Shown in pieces: positions 60,126 to 64,000 of a stretch of DNA of 64,000 nucleotides; the stretch's first letter is position 1; each line of letters begins with the position of its first letter. The stretch comes from Distichodus sexfasciatus (lineage: Eukaryota > Chordata > Actinopteri > Characiformes > Distichodontidae). The notes under the pieces were generated by a model. It searched no databases and had not been told where the DNA came from. It saw only the letters and a list, made by a program, of their open reading frames with translations. The stretch lies in the NCBI GenBank assembly GCA_032718565.1, contig JAVGVS010000878.1, forward strand, positions 1 through 64,000, given 5' to 3'. The position numbers and the translations under genes were made by a program.

Positions 60126-60380
60126 TGGGCTAGTTTCTTGCTCATGGATTAACCCTAGTCTTGGATTAAGTTGTAGTACCAATGGGGATTTACCATTCAA
60201 TCTTAAAGTTAGTCTAGGACTAGGCTTAATCCTCTTCTGGGGAACTGGCCCTAAGGGCCAATTTCCCGGTTAAGGATTAAGCCTAGTCCTAGACTAGTTC
60301 TGAGTTTGAATGGAGAATCTCCATTGGTACTACAAATTAGTCCAAGACTAGGCTTAATCCATGAGCGAGAAACCAGCCCT
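60126..60380. mobile_element. complete fold-back MITE
   Basis: Two arms of about 120-125 bp are nearly perfect inverted copies around a very short centre ('ctaaggg' near 60250). Each arm carries 'gctcatggattaa.cctagtc', 'ttggattaagttgtagtacc' and 'gtctaggactaggcttaatc'. The direct repeat ACATTA at 60120-60125 and 60381-60386 is a good target-site duplication. It has no coding capacity. Confidence 0.9.
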
Positions 60381-60429
60381 ACATTAATTACTTAGATTTT
60401 CCGACGTGTTACAACGCTACAGTCGTTGC

Positions 60430-60800
60430 TTTGCGTAAATACAGATTACCGCCGGCCGTCGGAGCTCCCCCTAGACGGGCCACCTCAATTTGCCGTGACG
60501 CTGGCGTTGAGACGTCCAGTCACACACTTTCAGACGAACACACGCCAGCAGGAACGCACTCTCTGCAGACTGTGTGCATGTGAGGGAGTGTGTGAACCGG
60601 ACTAAACGCTTTGAGAAAGTTACCGAGTAAAACGCGTGTTCGGAAACTGTCTCTGGGAGTGTTGAAGCGCCGGGACTCGCCCCTGAATTCACCCCGGACA
60701 GGACGCCTTCATCCCGGGGAGAGAGATGACGCGCCAAGCCGGAGAGGACGAGGCGAAACCGGCATCCCTCATGTGACAAGCCTTCTTCATCATCACCATC
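60430..60800. promoter_or_regulatory. CpG-rich block about 2 kb upstream of the D3 exon
   Basis: In contrast to its surroundings this block has many CpGs ('accgccggccgtcgga', 'aagcgccgggactcgcccc', 'atgacgcgccaagccgg'). The 75-codon frame at 60611-60838 has no ATG at its beginning and no PDE4 match that survives inspection. Most likely a promoter or CpG island associated with pde4d, possibly with a non-coding leader exon. Confidence 0.35.
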
Positions 60801-62215
60801 TTTTTTTCCCTGTTAATCCTCCTCCAAAATATCCTTAAAATATTAATCCGAAATAATCAGAGCCTCCTGAGGTAAACGGACCGAATCGAGAACTCTCACC
60901 GGGAGACCTACATGCGAGTTTTTCGGGAGACGCTGGAATCGGATCTGCCTCATTCGCTCGGAGAGCTTTAAATATAAAATAACGCGCCCAAATATCAAAA
61001 CAGCACATCGAAGCAATCAAATTTGTAGTCATACTTCATCGTTTAATATTGATCATCGAAAAATAACGACCGTTCAACCCACAGCCACACTTGTTACTGT
61101 TTTGTCGGAACATGTGGCATTGAGTCAGTATTAGTGTCAAGGCTGGGCGATATGACTTCAAATCGATACCACGATTAATTTAATATTAAGTGCGTGTTAT
61201 ATTAATATATGTTAATTCAATTGAAAAAGAATGTTGGTTCAGTGCACATTTGGCCAGATCGTCTTAAAGAAGGGATGAAGGATGACGAAGAGATGAATCT
61301 TGTCCCAACAACTCGGAGGTCGGACATGACTTCATCATGAGGACGCGGCAGAATGAATTTGACATCTTAGCTGGGAGAATTCCACGCAAAAAGCCAGGGA
61401 AGGTGCGATTCTTGTGCCTCCCTCGACGGGGCAAACAGACTGCTTTAACCCTCTCTTTTCCAAGCTTTTGTCCTTTTTTATTATCAGAATTAAGTAAAGT
61501 CACGATTGTTTATTAGTCATGCGCATGGTGAAATGTTTACTGATTAGCGGCCAATTTAAATAGAAATGAACAGATTAAGTGCACAAATATATCGAAACTT
61601 TGCGTTATTGTGATTGCTGGGTGACAACAAATCACCTTGTTCTCTTTATAATTATTTCTTCTTTTTCTTTTTCACACTTTTTGTGCCTTTAACTCTTTCC
61701 ACACTTGCTGTAGAGACTCAGTTCATGGTTAAAATTTTTCAGCTCATTGACAAGGAACAGGGTATTGCATTTCTTGTCAATAGACCAACTACAAACATCT
61801 TTTTTGCATTTTTCAGGTCGAAAACTTGTAATTTTTGTATTTTCATCACAAGGGGCTGCCACCATTAAGACTGTCATTCCCTATTTTGGTCACAAGGGGA
61901 GGATCTTCATTAATGTGGATAAATTTACATTTATATATTAATCATACATTTATAAAGTTTTTAGCTACAAGGGGACGCCACCAGTAGGGAGAACTGTGCC
62001 ATTATTTTTGCTGTGATTTGTTCGTTCCTGACATGAGCTTAACATTAATTCAGCAGCTCATCGTTTAACAGCTAGCTCAACTACAATCGGCAATAGCATC
62101 TAGAAACAGCCGTTATCACTTTTCCTTTTACCTTTTTTAGGTTCTTTCTTTTTGAGATTTATCTTGTGGCACACAGCAATCACACAATTTCTTCAGGAAT
62201 TACTAGTCTCGTATT
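60801..62215. other. non-coding sequence upstream of the D3 exon
   Basis: No exon recognised. An end of the 'aggctgggcgatatga' type of dispersed repeat lies at about 61139. 'acaaggggctgccacca' near 61850 and 'acaaggggacgccacca' near 61967 are two copies of a short motif. Confidence 0.35.
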
Positions 62216-62412
62216 TACATTTACAGCAGTTTAGAGCAATATTAAATCTCCCCCCTAATCATTGCTCTCTGGAGCAACTTGGACGTTAAGGGCCTCGCTC
62301 AGTGGTAGTTCTGGCTTTAGAATAGAGGTGGATTTGAGCCTACGACCTGTCGGCCCACGGACAAATTTCCCACCGTCAACCCCTAAAATCTCAATGATCT
62401 CGCCAGCCCGGG
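62216..62412. repeat. dispersed repeat with 'tttacatttacagca...gttaagggcct' motif
   Basis: 'catttacagcagttta', then 'ctctggagcaacttggacgt', 'taagggcctcgctcagtgg' and 'gagcctacgacctgtcgg' follow the pattern of a very common fish interspersed repeat. A short start of the same type lies near 58886. It forms the distal part of the D3 upstream region. Confidence 0.5.
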
Positions 62413-62415
62413 TGC

Positions 62416-62423
62416 TGACGTCA
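62416..62423. promoter_or_regulatory. perfect CRE upstream of the PDE4D3 exon
   Basis: TGACGTCA, the palindromic CREB/ATF site, lies 216 bp before the D3 start codon (distance from 62423 to 62639). A cAMP-responsive site here would allow feedback induction of a cAMP-degrading enzyme. It lies at the edge of a dispersed repeat, so its age and use are uncertain. Confidence 0.45.
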
Positions 62424-62638
62424 AAGAGGGAAAAATGCGGTCTGTATTTTTTTTTAATAAGCACCTTGGCGTCTCCGCAAGGCTTCGAAAGAACTGGTGA
62501 GGAAGTATGAAGGGAATGGGGATGATGACGGCGTTCTAGCTGGAGGATATTTATTTTTTTTTATCTAAGAGGAGCCACCAGAACCACGCCTCGGCATAAA
62601 TGAAGACGAGCCGCTCTTACGCAGCGAGGGACCAAAGA

Positions 62639-62685
62639 ATGATGCAGGTCAACAACTTCCCCTTCAGGAGACACTCCTGGATTTG
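62639..62685 (+). CDS. pde4d: pde4d alternative first exon, PDE4D3 N-terminus (partial CDS)
   Basis: This exon encodes the isoform-specific start of PDE4D3, a cAMP phosphodiesterase. It reads MMQVNNFPFRRHSWI plus TG of a split Cys codon, then donor GTGAGT at 62686. Human PDE4D3 starts MMHVNNFPFRRHSWIC, so only residue 3 differs. RRHS contains Ser-13, the PKA site in the isoform-specific region known to affect anchoring to mAKAP. The split codon TG|N becomes Cys when joined to the common exon, the same phase as the D4 exon. The start at 62639 was chosen by homology and has A at -3; ATG also follows at 62642. An in-frame ATG at 62600 could add 13 residues (MKTSRSYAARDQR) but has a weak context and no counterpart that I know. 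The common UCR and catalytic exons lie beyond the window. Confidence 0.96.
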
Positions 62686-63888
62686 GTGAGTTCTGCGGGA
62701 AGAGAAAAGGAGAAAAATGGTTGGAGTGCTGCTGGGGTGCTGCTTGAGCAGGTCGAGGCTTGAAAACTCGAAGTTGCTTTGCCAAGCGGGTTGACACCGA
62801 ATACTATTAGGCATGCAATTACTTTTCTTGTGTTTAGCCTGTTTCTGGTGTGAACTTTATATTAATTTAGCAGTGGATATTTTAACAGCTAGCTCAATAT
62901 GATCAGCAGAATCATTCATTCATTTGCATTTCACATTAAAAGCGAAAATGAAAAAACAAATAAACACCTGTTTTCGATATTCATTTAAAAAAACTAGAAG
63001 GAAATAAATGACTAACGAGTCTTTTATATATATACGTGTATGTGTATACACACACATATATATACATATACAGATATATATATATATACATATATATGTT
63101 AGGGCTGGCTAATATGTCCTAAAAATCTAAGTCAATATCACGATAAATTAGTATTTTACTTTCATTATGGTTAATTTTGTCTGGGTTTTTTGCCCTCCTA
63201 GTTTACTGACACAGTTTGTAAATGCTCAACTATTAAATGATATAAAGGTGTTTAAAATGAAATGAGAGCATGAAAGATTTGTGAAAAATGGAAAGTGACA
63301 GTACATAAACACACTGGGAAAAGTGTTAACAGAATTCTATTTTTAAAGTATTTAAAGAGAATTTTCAAAAATACTCAAAATTACCTCTAAATGTCAGTTT
63401 GTATAAGTTTTTGATTAGTTGTCCAGTTCCATATATACAGCTTTTCTAAAAAATTGCAATGAAAGTTGCGCTGTTTTTAGGTATTTTGTAGCAATAAAGT
63501 TTCGGGAGCAAGTTAAAGTTGCAGAAGCATCTGCGATTTTGTCCCCCCTTTATAATGATTCTTTAACAGTTGATTAAAACGAAGGAAACAAAACCACTAA
63601 TATTTTTATTAAACATTAATCATTTAGTTATTTTTGAAGGTAAATGTGAGGCGTTTTTATCACACACATTTCCTGCGTTTTCTTAACATAACAAGGAGGT
63701 GCGATTGCTGACGTATGGCTCAGCGTTTTGCTTGAAATGACAATGATTGGTCAAAAATTGCGGAAAAGTTGTGGTAATTGGTCAAAATTTCACGGTAGTA
63801 ATGGAGATTGGCTGAATTTGTGTTGATAGTTGCCATCGCAGCATCACGAAATCCTGAAGGGTCTGATCTATATTTATCTATAAATATC

Positions 63889-63930
<42 letters not shown>

Positions 63931-64000
63931 TATATAGTGTATGTACATCCTCGCTCTCCTTCTTGTCAGGTGAGGCTTGTTTTTAAGGGTGTGGTCTGGT
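62686..64000. other. pde4d: intron after the D3 exon
   Basis: Non-coding. It holds a TA/CA-type microsatellite (about 63021-63101), an end of the 'tagggctggctaatatg' repeat (63105) and a TATC/TA microsatellite (about 63883-63936). No further isoform exon was recognised before the window ends. Confidence 0.6.

Noticed and set aside
60611..60838. Frame with SKTRVRKLS and SPLNSPR, first considered as the PDE4D5 exon
   Set aside because: The resemblance to SKTARKS..SPRNSPR is short, there is no ATG, no RRFTVAH end and no fitting donor. The relic at 53271-53548 matches D5 along its whole length instead.

Overview
The window looks like teleost fish nuclear DNA, almost all of it intron of one gene, pde4d (cAMP-specific phosphodiesterase 4D), read on the + strand. 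The fish origin is inferred from Tc1-type transposon remnants, a tRNA-derived SINE and several non-autonomous DNA elements of kinds common in teleosts, together with heavy microsatellite content and vertebrate-style exons. There is no prokaryotic-type gene, operon, rRNA gene or CRISPR array. Most long open frames are simple-sequence repeats read as protein.

The anchors are alternative first exons of pde4d. At 26100-26191 lies the first exon of a PDE4D4-like long form and at 62639-62685 that of PDE4D3. Both are intact and both end with two bases of a split codon followed by GT, so they can splice in the same phase to the shared exon that starts the common region, which must lie beyond 64000. 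Two more isoform-specific exons are present in damaged form: a PDE4D5-type exon at 53271-53548 with a lost ATG and several frameshifts, and an exon of the PDE4D7/PDE4B1 type at 19297-19508 whose exit phase does not fit. The order D7-like, D4, D5, D3 agrees with my recollection of the mammalian locus. My inference is that this locus retains D4 and D3 starts and has lost D5 and possibly D7 starts, as expected if isoforms were divided between duplicated fish genes. Sequencing indels are the main alternative.

Layout: 1-19 kb is AT-rich intron with a SINE, a Tc1 relic, decayed tandem repeats (8.0-9.7 kb), an unexplained exon-like 87-nt segment (10.66 kb) and a compound triplet-repeat duplication (15.6-16.3 kb). 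19-26 kb holds the damaged D7-like exon, three inverted-repeat DNA elements, a purine tract and the D4 exon with its GC-rich 5' side. 26-53 kb is the long D4-D3 intron with minisatellites (34.4 and 42.6-43.7 kb), a CA-rich array (35.6-36.1 kb), a CRE/TATA pair (36.5 kb), an unrecognised protein-like segment (40.0 kb) and a nested inverted repeat (41.4-42.3 kb). 53-64 kb holds the D5 relic behind a degenerate minisatellite, an inverted SINE pair, a candidate recursive splice site (58.03 kb), a fold-back element, a CpG-rich block (60.4-60.8 kb) and the D3 exon with a perfect CRE about 220 bp upstream.

All homology statements come from reading and recall of PDE4 isoform sequences; no search was run.
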